64,000 bases of DNA from Oceanobacillus sp. HTM 045 (lineage in GTDB: Bacteria; Pseudomonadota; Alphaproteobacteria; Rhodobacterales; Rhodobacteraceae). The notes beneath the pieces are model-generated. The model was given only the letters and a program-made list of their open reading frames with translations, ran no database searches and was not told where the DNA came from. The position numbers and the translations under genes are program-made. The stretch is taken from contig WNWL01000002.1 of assembly GCA_009733745.1 (NCBI GenBank), positions 372,001 through 436,000 on the forward strand, in the 5' to 3' direction. This document shows, piece after piece, positions 25,606-33,362 of the stretch (the stretch's first letter is position 1; each line of letters begins with the position of its first letter).

Positions 25606-27333
25606 ATGCTCCGCCTACTCGTTCCGCTCCTGCTGGCTCCCGCCCTCGCGCTCGCGCAGACGCGGGCCGACCCCGAGGCCGCGACCGGCTTCGCGCCGAA
25701 GCCGCTGGCCAGCGCCGAGCGGCACATGATCGTCACTGCCCACCCGCTCGCCACCGAGGCGGGGCTGGAAATGCTCCGCGCCGGCGGTTCGGCGGCGGAC
25801 GCGATGATCGCCGCGCAGCTCGTGCTCGGCGTGGTGGAGCCCCAGTCCAGCGGCCTCGGCGGCGGCGCCTTCGCGCTGGTGCTCGACCGCGGCGTGCTGA
25901 CGAGCTGGGACGCGCGCGAGATCGCCCCTGCGGGCGCCACGCCGGGCATGTTCCTCGCCTCGGACGGCGGGATGATGACCTTCCTCGGCGCCGTCGCCAG
26001 CGGCCGCTCGGTCGGCGTGCCAGGCGTGCCGCGGCTGCTGGAGGTCCTGCACGAGCGCCACGGCACGCTGCCCTGGGCCGACCTCTTCGCCCCGGCGATC
26101 CGCCTCGCGGAGGAAGGCTTCACCGTCAGCCCGCGCCTCGCCGGGTCCATTTCCTCCTATGCCGAGCGGCTCGCCACCACCCAGTCCGCCGCGCTTTTCC
26201 TGCACCATGACGGCACGCCCCTCGCCGAGGGCGAGACCATGCGCCGCCCTGCCCTCGCGGCCACCATGCGCGCGATCGCCGAGGGCGGCGCGGATGCGTT
26301 CTATTCCGGCGACATCGCCGCCAGCATCGTCGCCGCCGTCGCCGCCGAGCCGGTGCCCGGCTCGATGACGGCTGAGGATCTCGCGAGCTACGAGGTGATC
26401 GACCGCGCGCCCGTCTGCATGGAGTACCGCGAGGCGTGGCTCGTCTGCTCGATGGGCCCGCCCTCCTCCGGCGCGACCACGGTCGGTCAGATGCTCGGGC
26501 TGCTGAACAACTTCCCCGCGCCGCAATCGGCCGCCGACCCGACCTTCTGGCACCTGTTCGGCGAAGCCTCCCGGCTCGCCTACGCGGACCGCGCGGCCTA
26601 TCTGGCCGATGCCGATTTCGTCGCGGTGCCGGTCGCGGGCCTGCTGGACCCGGTCTACCTGACCAACCGCGCCGGCCTGATCGACCCGAAACGCGCGGGC
26701 GGCAAGGCCACCGCCGGCACGCCGCCCTGGCGCGAAGGCCGTTTGCGCCGGAGCCCGGACCCGTCGCTGGTGGAGCACGGCACCAGCCACATCTCGGTGA
26801 TCGACAGTTCCGGCATGGCGATCTCGCTCACCACATCGGTCGAATCCGCCTTCGGCTCGGGGCGGGTCGCGTCCGGCGTCCTGCTCAACAACCAGCTCAC
26901 CGACTTCTCCTTCGTGCCGATCCGCGACGGGCGGCCGGTGGCGAATGCGGTCGCGCCGGGCAAGCGGCCCCGGTCCTCGATGGCGCCAACGGTGGTGCTG
27001 GAGAAGGAAAGCCGCCTCCTCGTCGCGCTGACCGGCTCGCCCGGCGGCTCGCGCATCCCCGAATATGTCGCGGGCAGCCTGATCGGCCTCCTCGACCTCG
27101 GCCTCGACCCCGCGGCGGCGGCGGCGCTCACCCATGTCTCCCACCGCAACCGTGACGCGCTGGCGCTGGAGGAAGGCTTCGACCCGGCACTGGGCGAGGC
27201 GCTGACAAGCCTCGGCCACGCAATAGAGCAGCAGCCGATGACCTCCGGCCTGCATATCGTCGTGGTGACGCCGGAAGGCCGGATCCTCGGCGGCGCCGAC
27301 CCGCGCCGTGAAGGCATCGCCGCGGGCGATTAG
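25606..27333 (+). CDS. ggt: Gamma-glutamyltransferase / glutathione hydrolase
   Basis: 575 aa. Exported Ntn-hydrolase that cleaves gamma-glutamyl bonds of glutathione and related compounds in the periplasm. A Sec signal (M-L-R-L-L-V-P-L-L-L-A-P-A-L-A-L-A) is followed by the large-subunit core S-S-G-L-G-G-G-A-F. The autoprocessing/nucleophile Thr is the T of H-G-T-S-H-I-S-V-I-D, with Ser in place of the usual second Thr. The substrate loop S-P-G-G-S-R-I-P-E is present. It follows the peptide transporter after 109 nt with its own GGGAGAG ribosome site. It ends 1 nt before the convergent UbiA-type gene. Confidence 0.9.
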   Translation: MLRLLVPLLLAPALALAQTRADPEAATGFAPKPLASAERHMIVTAHPLATEAGLEMLRAGGSAADAMIAAQLVLGVVEPQSSGLGGGAFALVLDRGVLTSWDAREIAPAGATPGMFLASDGGMMTFLGAVASGRSVGVPGVPRLLEVLHERHGTLPWADLFAPAIRLAEEGFTVSPRLAGSISSYAERLATTQSAALFLHHDGTPLAEGETMRRPALAATMRAIAEGGADAFYSGDIAASIVAAVAAEPVPGSMTAEDLASYEVIDRAPVCMEYREAWLVCSMGPPSSGATTVGQMLGLLNNFPAPQSAADPTFWHLFGEASRLAYADRAAYLADADFVAVPVAGLLDPVYLTNRAGLIDPKRAGGKATAGTPPWREGRLRRSPDPSLVEHGTSHISVIDSSGMAISLTTSVESAFGSGRVASGVLLNNQLTDFSFVPIRDGRPVANAVAPGKRPRSSMAPTVVLEKESRLLVALTGSPGGSRIPEYVAGSLIGLLDLGLDPAAAAALTHVSHRNRDALALEEGFDPALGEALTSLGHAIEQQPMTSGLHIVVVTPEGRILGGADPRREGIAAGD

Positions 27334-27334
27334 G

Positions 27335-28210
27335 TCACGCCGCCAGCCACAGCACCAGCGGCAGAGCCGCGCCGCAGGCAAGGCTCACCGGGTCGGTCAG
27401 GGCGAAGACCAGCGGGTCGTCGCCCATCCGCCCCGTGAGCGTGCGCCGATAAAGGTGCCAGAGCCATCCGCCGACGATCGGGCAGAGCAGCCAGACCCAG
27501 CCGTTGCTCTGGTAGAGGAAGGACACCTGCGGGCTGGCGACGTAGAAGCCAAGCACCGCGATGGTCCCTGCCGCGGCGCAGAGGAACAGCAGGTCCACCC
27601 GCCGCGCGTCGCTTGAGGCGTATCCCCGGCCCGGAACCTGCTCCAGCTCCCGCGCCCGCGCATCGACCAGCTCGGAAAGCCGCTTCAGCGCCCCGAGCGC
27701 AAGGAACAGGCAGGCGGAGACGAGCAGCAGCCAGCGCGACACCACGATCCCCGTCGCCACGCCGCCCGCCACGACGCGAACGACGTGGAAGGCGGCAAGG
27801 CACAGCAGGTCGACCCAGGCGACCCGCTTCAGCCAGGCGGAGTACCCGGCGGCTAGCAGCAGGTAGATGCCCACGAGCACCGCAAGCGCCGGCGTCACCG
27901 CCAGCCCGAGCGCCACCGATCCCGCGGCCAGCCCCGCCGCAAGCGCGAGCGCCGCGCCCGATGGCAGCGCGCCCGACGCCACCGGCCGCTCCCGCTTGCG
28001 CGGATGCGCCCGGTCCGCAGCCCTGTCGGCGACGTCGTTGGCAAGGTAGACGGCGGACGCCGCGAGGGAGAACACGACGAAGGCGAGGAGCGCCGCGCTC
28101 CACGCATCCCAGTCGCCCCGATGCGCCGTCGCGACGGGCAGAAACACCAGGGCGTTCTTCGCCCAGTGCACCGGGCGCAAAGCCCGCCAGATTGCCTGCA
28201 AACGTTCCAC
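27335..28210 (-). CDS. UbiA-superfamily prenyltransferase (decaprenyl-phosphate phosphoribosyltransferase-like)
   Basis: 291 aa polytopic membrane protein with about eight to nine helices. The Mg-diphosphate motifs are N-D-V-A-D-R-A-A-D (first) and a weaker second region; H-P-x-K-x-x-R-P-V-A-S-G follows the first. The N-terminus L-R-P-V-H-W-A-K-N-A-L-V-F-L-P is the hallmark of the branch containing DPPR synthase, which transfers PRPP-derived ribose phosphate to a polyprenyl phosphate, rather than ubiquinone-pathway UbiA. Start is GTG 28208-28210 after GGGGG. Partner arabinan/ribose genes are not visible, so the acceptor is uncertain. Confidence 0.78.
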   Translation of the reverse strand: MERLQAIWRALRPVHWAKNALVFLPVATAHRGDWDAWSAALLAFVVFSLAASAVYLANDVADRAADRAHPRKRERPVASGALPSGAALALAAGLAAGSVALGLAVTPALAVLVGIYLLLAAGYSAWLKRVAWVDLLCLAAFHVVRVVAGGVATGIVVSRWLLLVSACLFLALGALKRLSELVDARARELEQVPGRGYASSDARRVDLLFLCAAAGTIAVLGFYVASPQVSFLYQSNGWVWLLCPIVGGWLWHLYRRTLTGRMGDDPLVFALTDPVSLACGAALPLVLWLAA

Positions 28211-28316
28211 CCGGCCCCCACGACCCCACGCAAGGAGCCTAGCGCCCGCGGGGACCGGACGGAACCCCCGCCGAGTGGTCCCGCCGAGTCGTCCCCCCCG
28301 AGTCCTCCCCCCGGCG

Positions 28317-29525
28317 TCAGCTGCCGGTCAGCACCGCGTCGAACTGCTCCAGCGCCCAGTCCACCTGCTCCGGCGTGATCACCAGCGGCGGCGCGATGCG
28401 GATGGTGTGGTCATGGGTGTCCTTGGCCAGCACGCCGCGCTCCTTCAGCGCCTCGCAATAGGGCCGCGCGCCGCCCGCCTCGGGGAAGAGCTCGACCGCC
28501 AGCATCAGCCCGCGCCCGCGCACCTCCTTCACCACGTTGGAGCGGATGCCCTTCAGCCCCTCCATGAACCGCGCGCCCATCTTCTCGGAGTTCTCGATCA
28601 TGCCCTCCTCGACCAGCACCTTCAGCGCCGCGCGCGCGACCGCGACGCCGAGCGGGTTGCCGCCGAAGGTGGAGCCGTGCTCGCCCGGCTTCAGCACGCC
28701 GAGCACCTCCGAGTTCGAGAGCACCGCCGAGACCGGGTAGAACCCGCCCGACAGCGCCTTGCCGACCAGCGTCACGTCCGCCTCGATGCCCTCGTGCTCC
28801 TCGGCCAGCAGCCGGCCGGTGCGCCCGAGCCCGGTCTGGATCTCGTCGAGGATCAGGGTGATGTTCATCTCGGTGCAGATCTCGCGCACCTCGCGGAAAT
28901 ACCCCTCCGGCGCCATCAGCACGCCCGCCTCGCCCTGGATCGGCTCGACCAGGAAGCCCACCGTGTTCGGCCCCACCGCGTCGCGGAAGGCGGCGATGTC
29001 GCCATGCGGCACCACCCGGAAGCCCGGCGCGAACGGGCCGAAACCGGTGCGCGCCACCGGGTCGGTCGAGAAGCCGACGATCCCCAGCGTCCGGCCGTGG
29101 AAGTTGTTGGAGCAGACGATGATCTCGGCCTTGCCCTCCGGCACGCCCTTGACCTCGTAGCCCCACTTGCGCACCGCCTTCACCGCGCTCTCCACCGCCT
29201 CGGCGCCGGAATTCATCGGCAGCACCTTGTGGCTCCCGGTCAGCGCCGCGATCTCCTCGTAGAAGGGCGCGAGCTGGTCGTTGTGGAAGGCGCGGCTGGT
29301 CAGCGTCAGCTTGGCCGACTGCTCGATCAGCGCCTCGCGGATCTTCGGGTGGCAATGGCCCTGGTTCACCGCCGAGTAGGCCGAGAGGCAGTCGAGGTAC
29401 CGGTTGCCCTCGGTGTCCCAGACATGAACCCCCTCGCCCCGCGACAGCACCACGTCGAGCGGCTTGTAGTTGTGCGCCCCGAGGGCGTGCTCGGTACGGA
29501 TCAGGTCGGCGGCTTCGGTGGTCAT
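28317..29525 (-). CDS. rocD: Ornithine aminotransferase
   Basis: 402 aa. PLP class III enzyme that converts ornithine plus 2-oxoglutarate into glutamate semialdehyde, the step after arginase. N-terminal [14 protein letters not shown] and [16 protein letters not shown] are OAT-specific. The PLP Lys is in [12 protein letters not shown], and [11 protein letters not shown] carries the PLP Asp. I prefer ATG 29525 because AAGGG lies nine bases upstream; an ATG three codons earlier (29534) abuts that site. It is 79 nt downstream of rocF in the same operon. Confidence 0.9.
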   Translation of the reverse strand: MTTEAADLIRTEHALGAHNYKPLDVVLSRGEGVHVWDTEGNRYLDCLSAYSAVNQGHCHPKIREALIEQSAKLTLTSRAFHNDQLAPFYEEIAALTGSHKVLPMNSGAEAVESAVKAVRKWGYEVKGVPEGKAEIIVCSNNFHGRTLGIVGFSTDPVARTGFGPFAPGFRVVPHGDIAAFRDAVGPNTVGFLVEPIQGEAGVLMAPEGYFREVREICTEMNITLILDEIQTGLGRTGRLLAEEHEGIEADVTLVGKALSGGFYPVSAVLSNSEVLGVLKPGEHGSTFGGNPLGVAVARAALKVLVEEGMIENSEKMGARFMEGLKGIRSNVVKEVRGRGLMLAVELFPEAGGARPYCEALKERGVLAKDTHDHTIRIAPPLVITPEQVDWALEQFDAVLTGS

Positions 29526-29584
29526 GGCGTTCATCCCTTGCGAAGTACGGTCTGTGCGAAGTGCGGCCTGCGGTTCGTGCAGGT

Positions 29585-29610
29585 TGCGGTCTCAGGCTGC
29601 GGTCTCAGGC
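29585..29610. repeat. Exact 13-bp tandem duplication at the rocF 3' end
   Basis: TGCGGTCTCAGGC is repeated head to tail at 29585-29597 and 29598-29610. The second copy contains the rocF stop codon (minus strand). Looser TGCGG-x-CT copies extend to about 29550, so this is a short slippage-type repeat in the rocF-rocD gap. Confidence 0.7.
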
Positions 29611-30540
29611 GGCGCGGAACCCGCGCGGCCGGTCGATGATCTTGCGCCCGAACAGGCTGGCGGTGAGGTCGACCAGCAGTTCCGCCGACCGCCCGCGCTC
29701 GTCCAGGAACGGGTTCAGCTCCACCAGGTCGAGCGAGGTGACGAGCCCGCTGTCGCAGAGCATCTCCATCACCAGGTGCGCCTCCCGGTAGGTCGCGCCG
29801 CCCGGCACCGTGGTGCCCACCCCCGGCGCGATCGAGGGGTCGAGGAAGTCCACGTCGAGCGAGACATGCAGCATCGCCCCGGCCTCCGCCACGGTCTCCA
29901 GCACCGGGCGGATCAGCGGCGCGACCCCGGTCTCGTCGATGGCGCGCATGTCCATCACGTCCACGCCCCGCTCGCCGATCAGCCGGCGCTCCTCCGCGTC
30001 GACCGAGCGGATGCCGAACATGTGGAACCGCGCCGGCGGCACGACAACCGCCTCGGTGTCCTCGAACACGAAGGAAAGCTCCGGCTCGCCGCAGAGCGCG
30101 GCCACCGGCATCCCGTGCATGTTGCCCGAGGGCGAGGTCAGCGGCGTGTTGTAGTCGGAATGCGCGTCGAGCCAGAGTACATGCAGCGGCCGGCCGGCAT
30201 CGCGCGCCCGCAGCGCCATGGCGTTGATCGACCCCATCGCCAGCGCGTGGTCGCCGCCCATGAAGACCGGCACCGCCCCGGCGTCGATCCCGCGCCCGGC
30301 CTCGCTGATCGCCCCGGTCCAGGCCCGGATCAGCCCGGGCGCGCGGGCGTTGCCCTCGACCGCCACGTCACGCTCGGCGAAGGGCGCCACGTCGCCCCGG
30401 TCGTTCACGCTGTGCCCCAGCGCGGCCAGCGCCGGGCCGAGCCCCGCGGTCCGCAGCGCCGCCGGCCCCATCAGGCAGCCCCGCCGCCCCGCGCCGCACT
30501 CGATCGGCGTGCCCAGGAGTTCGATCCGCTGTTCTTCCAT
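29605..30540 (-). CDS. rocF: Arginase
   Basis: 311 aa. Mn-dependent hydrolysis of arginine to ornithine and urea. Metal ligands are visible in G-G-D-H-A-L-A-M-G-S, D-A-H-S-D-Y-N and S-L-D-V-D-F-L-D-P. The frame extends far upstream, but ATG 30538-30540 with GGAGG eight bases ahead matches the family start. It leads the rocF-rocD operon and is divergent from an Lrp-type regulator, the usual control of arginine catabolism in alphaproteobacteria. Confidence 0.93.
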   Translation of the reverse strand: MEEQRIELLGTPIECGAGRRGCLMGPAALRTAGLGPALAALGHSVNDRGDVAPFAERDVAVEGNARAPGLIRAWTGAISEAGRGIDAGAVPVFMGGDHALAMGSINAMALRARDAGRPLHVLWLDAHSDYNTPLTSPSGNMHGMPVAALCGEPELSFVFEDTEAVVVPPARFHMFGIRSVDAEERRLIGERGVDVMDMRAIDETGVAPLIRPVLETVAEAGAMLHVSLDVDFLDPSIAPGVGTTVPGGATYREAHLVMEMLCDSGLVTSLDLVELNPFLDERGRSAELLVDLTASLFGRKIIDRPRGFRAA

Positions 30541-30626
30541 CGCCCGCGCCTCCGGTTCCATCAACACCACGGAAAATATGACCCGCCCAGGTGGTGCCGA
30601 AAAGGCGGAAAATCGACAGTACGGGA

Positions 30627-30638
30627 AGCAATAATGCT
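30627..30638. promoter_or_regulatory. AT-rich dyad in the rocF-lrp divergent region
   Basis: AGCA-ATAA-TGCT, an inverted repeat in the only AT-rich stretch of the 133-bp divergent region. Lrp/AsnC proteins bind short dyads with AT-rich centres; this is the best candidate operator for both genes. Confidence 0.4.
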
Positions 30639-30673
30639 CGAAATGACAAGCCACTCTTGCCACACTGGCAGGC

Positions 30674-31108
30674 ATGGATGATCTCGACCGCAACCTCGTC
30701 GCGCTCCTGCGTCGCGACGCCCGCCTGCCGGTGGCCAGCCTCTCCGCAACGCTCGGCGTCTCCCGCGCCACCGTCCGCGCGCGGATGCAGCGGCTGATCG
30801 ACACCGGCACCATCACCGGCTTCACCGTCACCCTCGGCACCGACATCGCCGAGGGCGTGCGCGCGGTGATGATGGTGGAGGTGGAGGGCCAGGCCGCCGA
30901 CAAGGTGATGGACCGCCTTTCCGGCCTGCCCGAGGTGCGCGGCCTGCACGCCACCAACGGCCGCTGGGACATCGTCGCCGAACTGGAGAGCCGCAGCCTG
31001 ACCGATTTCGACGCGCTCCTGCGCCGGGTCCGCCTGATCGGAGGCATCAAGAACACCGAGACCTCGATCCTGCTCGCCCCCCATCGCCCCGCCGCGCGGC
31101 GCGACTGA
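30674..31108 (+). CDS. Lrp/AsnC-family transcriptional regulator
   Basis: 144 aa. N-terminal helix-turn-helix (D-D-L-D-R-N-L-V-A-L-L-R-R-D-A-R-L-P-V-A-S-L, then V-S-R-A-T-V-R-A-R-M-Q-R-L) and a C-terminal RAM ligand-binding domain from residue ~65. It is divergent from rocF-rocD and probably activates it in response to arginine or ornithine. The start is the ATG at 30674; no strong ribosome site is visible. Confidence 0.9.
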   Translation: MDDLDRNLVALLRRDARLPVASLSATLGVSRATVRARMQRLIDTGTITGFTVTLGTDIAEGVRAVMMVEVEGQAADKVMDRLSGLPEVRGLHATNGRWDIVAELESRSLTDFDALLRRVRLIGGIKNTETSILLAPHRPAARRD

Positions 31109-31213
31109 GCCCTGCCGACACGCGGGTGTGACTCCCGCCAGGCGAACTTCCCGCGACGGAACATGGTTTCGCCCCCGTTAAGACGTGCGGAAGACATGGA
31201 AGAGGGCTCACCG

Positions 31214-31963
31214 ATGACCACCAGGATCTGGCGCTTCGCCGCCATACTCGCACTGCCGCTGGCCGGCGCCTGCGTGCCTTACGCCTACAATGACGGCTAC
31301 TACGACCCCTACCCCCATGGCAGCAGCGGGCCGGTCTATGGCAGCCCCGTCTACGGCGGGCCGGTCTATGGCGGTCCGGTCTATACTGGCCGCGATCCCT
31401 ACTACGATCACCGCGCCGCCACGCGGCGGGCCGAGCGCCGCGCCGCCATCGAAGCAGAGCGCCGCCGCGCCGCCCAGGCCCAGCGCCGCGCCGACCGCCA
31501 CGCCGCCCGGCTCGAGCAGGAGCGCCGCGAGGCGCGCCGCGAGCAGCGCCGGCGCGAGGCGATCCGTGACCATCGCCGCGACGAGCGCCGCGTCCGCCGC
31601 GAGGAACGCCGCCGCGAAGCCATCCGCGACCAGCGCCGCGAGGAACGCCGCGCCCGCCGCGACGACAGGCGCCCGCACGCCGGCGGCGGACATGGCGGCG
31701 GCCACCGGGCCGGTCGCCGTGACGAGCGGCGACACCATTCCGGCGCGCATGGTGGCGTGCACCGTGGCGGTCATGGCGGCGCCCCCGACGGCCGCGCGGT
31801 CCGCCGCGGCGGCGGTGACGGCGGCCACCGGGTGGTCGGCGGCGGCGGAGGCGGACGCCGCGGCATGGGCGATGCCGGCGTCGGCGACGGCGCACAGCAG
31901 CTCCGCAGGCAGTGCCGTTACGCCCACCGCGAGGGTCTGCCGCTGCCGGCCGGCTGCAGCTGA
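31214..31963 (+). CDS. Arg-rich lipoprotein with Tyr/Gly and Arg/Glu repeats
   Basis: 249 aa. Lipoprotein signal with lipobox L-A-G-A-C (Cys20). Residues ~25-55 hold tandem G-P-V-Y-G repeats. Residues ~70-155 are almost only Arg, Glu, Ala, Asp and Gln with two copies of R-R-x-A-I-R-D-x-R-R-x-E-R-R-x-R-R, which predicts a long, strongly basic helix. The rest is Gly/His/Arg-rich and ends in a short segment with two Cys. No family recognised. A basic periplasmic helix could bind nucleic acid, LPS or peptidoglycan. Reading-frame bias in GC-rich DNA could exaggerate Arg, but lipobox and signal support it. Confidence 0.62.
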   Translation: MTTRIWRFAAILALPLAGACVPYAYNDGYYDPYPHGSSGPVYGSPVYGGPVYGGPVYTGRDPYYDHRAATRRAERRAAIEAERRRAAQAQRRADRHAARLEQERREARREQRRREAIRDHRRDERRVRREERRREAIRDQRREERRARRDDRRPHAGGGHGGGHRAGRRDERRHHSGAHGGVHRGGHGGAPDGRAVRRGGGDGGHRVVGGGGGGRRGMGDAGVGDGAQQLRRQCRYAHREGLPLPAGCS

Positions 31964-32068
31964 TCCCTCCCGACAACAACCCATCGAGCAGCGCGCCCGG
32001 GCCGCGAGGTCCGGGCGCCTTACGTTCCGGTGCTTGAATCCCCGCCGCCGTCCCCCTAACACCCGGGA

Positions 32069-32707
32069 ATGACCCTCCCGGACCTCGCCTTCACACCAGA
32101 CCTCCGCGCCCGCATCGCCGCCAATCTCTCGGGCGAGCGCCGCAGCGCGCCGGGCGCATCGCTCCGAGCCGCCGCCGTCTCCATCGTCATCGCCGGCACG
32201 CCCGGCGGCCCGGCACATTTCCTGCTGACCCGCAGGCAGGCGCGGATGAACGCCCATGCCGGCCAGTTCGCGCTCCCCGGCGGCAAGATCGACCCCGGCG
32301 AGACCGCCGAGCAGGCCGCGCGCCGCGAGGTGCAGGAGGAACTGACGCTAACGCTCGCCGGCTCCGAACTGCTCGGCCGGCTGGACGACCTGCCGACCCG
32401 CTCCGGCTACCTGGTGACGCCCTTCGTCTTCTGGCTCGACACCCCGCGCGAACCGGTGCCGAACCCCGGCGAGGTCGCGCATCTGCACCGCATCCCGCTG
32501 GCGGACCTCTTCGCCGAGGACCCCGGCCACCCGGACGAGATGGGAGACGACCACGGGCCGGAGGTGTTCTGGCTCTACATCCCCACGCTCGGCCACCGGG
32601 TCTACGCGCCGACGGCGGCGATGCTGCGCCACTTCCGCGACCTCGGCCTGACCGGGCAGGACATCCCCGCCCCTCACCACGCCGAACCCGTCTTCGCCCG
32701 CAAGTAG
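32069..32707 (+). CDS. Nudix hydrolase (CoA pyrophosphatase-like)
   Basis: 212 aa. Hydrolyses a nucleoside-diphosphate derivative, most likely CoA or acyl-CoA (NudL/CoA-ase type). The Nudix box is G-G-K-I-D-P-G-E-T-A-E-Q-A-A-R-R-E-V-x-E-E, all key residues present. The preceding L-L-T-R-R-Q-A-R-M-N-A-H-A-G-Q-F-A-L-P matches the CoA-ase motif L-L-T-x-R-(S)-x-x-x-x-x-H-x-G-x-x-x-F-P-G. It is followed by a terminator hairpin. Confidence 0.87.
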   Translation: MTLPDLAFTPDLRARIAANLSGERRSAPGASLRAAAVSIVIAGTPGGPAHFLLTRRQARMNAHAGQFALPGGKIDPGETAEQAARREVQEELTLTLAGSELLGRLDDLPTRSGYLVTPFVFWLDTPREPVPNPGEVAHLHRIPLADLFAEDPGHPDEMGDDHGPEVFWLYIPTLGHRVYAPTAAMLRHFRDLGLTGQDIPAPHHAEPVFARK

Positions 32708-32803
32708 CCCCCTTCGAGCCGGAGGGCCGGGTCAACCCTGCCGCAGGCACGCCCGCAGGGCGCTCGGGGTTGATGCGGACCGCAGGCGACCCACGCTCGA
32801 TAT

Positions 32804-32838
32804 GGCGCCTTGAGGGGCACAAAGCCCCCTCAAGCGCC
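32804..32838 (+). terminator. Terminator-like hairpin after the Nudix gene
   Basis: A long imperfect stem: GGCGC-x-TTGAGGGG (from 32804) pairs with CCCCTCAA-GCGCC (to 32838) around CACAAAG. It is 97 nt after the Nudix stop. The rest of 32708-32992 has no gene; TCAACCC/GGGTTGA arms lie near 32732-32773. Confidence 0.55.
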
Positions 32839-32992
32839 TCCCCAGCAAATCCCGAAACCCGCCACCAAACGCCCCCCATCCCCCGAAGCGCCCAAGCGCC
32901 CGGAGCACACCGGATGGGCCAGAGGAAACGCCGGCCGGGCGCGCACGCCCGACGAGCGGTGGCCGGAGGCCGCCCGAGGAAGGCGTTCCCCC

Positions 32993-33358
32993 TCAGCCTG
33001 CCTGCGAAGTGAAGATCAGCCGGTTGCCGAACGGGTCGGCGATGGTCATGTCCCGGCCCCAGGGCTGGTCGACGATCCCGGGCCGGGCGTGGTTGGTCTG
33101 CTTGGCGTTCAGCCGCTCGCAGAGCTCGTCGAGGTCGTCGCAGCCGATCCGCACCGCGCCGCCCGGCGTGCAGTCGCCGTAGTGCTCCGACAGGTGGATC
33201 ACGCAGTCGCCCAGCCTCACGCCCATGTAGAGCGGGAAGCCGGGCTCGAACCGGTGCTCGAACACTACCTCGAACTCCAGGAAGTCGAGGTAGAACGCCC
33301 GCGCCTTCGTCTCGTCGAAGGAGCGGAAGATCGGCACCGGTGCGCTGAACCGCGCCAC
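32993..33358 (-). CDS. Glyoxalase/bleomycin-resistance-fold protein
   Basis: 121 aa, a single VOC domain (P-V-P-I-F-R-S-F-D-x-x-x-A-x-x-F-Y-x-D-F-L-x-F near the N-terminus; D-P-F-G-N-R-L at the end). Starts at GTG 33356-33358, 4 nt after the FadJ-type stop, so it is the last gene of the beta-oxidation operon. Metal-type His and Glu are partly present (H-L-S-E-H). These proteins can act as resistance proteins, dioxygenases or epimerases such as methylmalonyl-CoA epimerase; no specific role can be set. Confidence 0.65.
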   Translation of the reverse strand: MARFSAPVPIFRSFDETKARAFYLDFLEFEVVFEHRFEPGFPLYMGVRLGDCVIHLSEHYGDCTPGGAVRIGCDDLDELCERLNAKQTNHARPGIVDQPWGRDMTIADPFGNRLIFTSQAG

Positions 33359-33362
33359 CGGC

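Noticed and set aside
32728..32775. TCAACCC/GGGTTGA arms after the Nudix gene as a mobile element end
   Set aside because: Only 7-bp arms, no transposase, no target duplication, and no second copy in the window.
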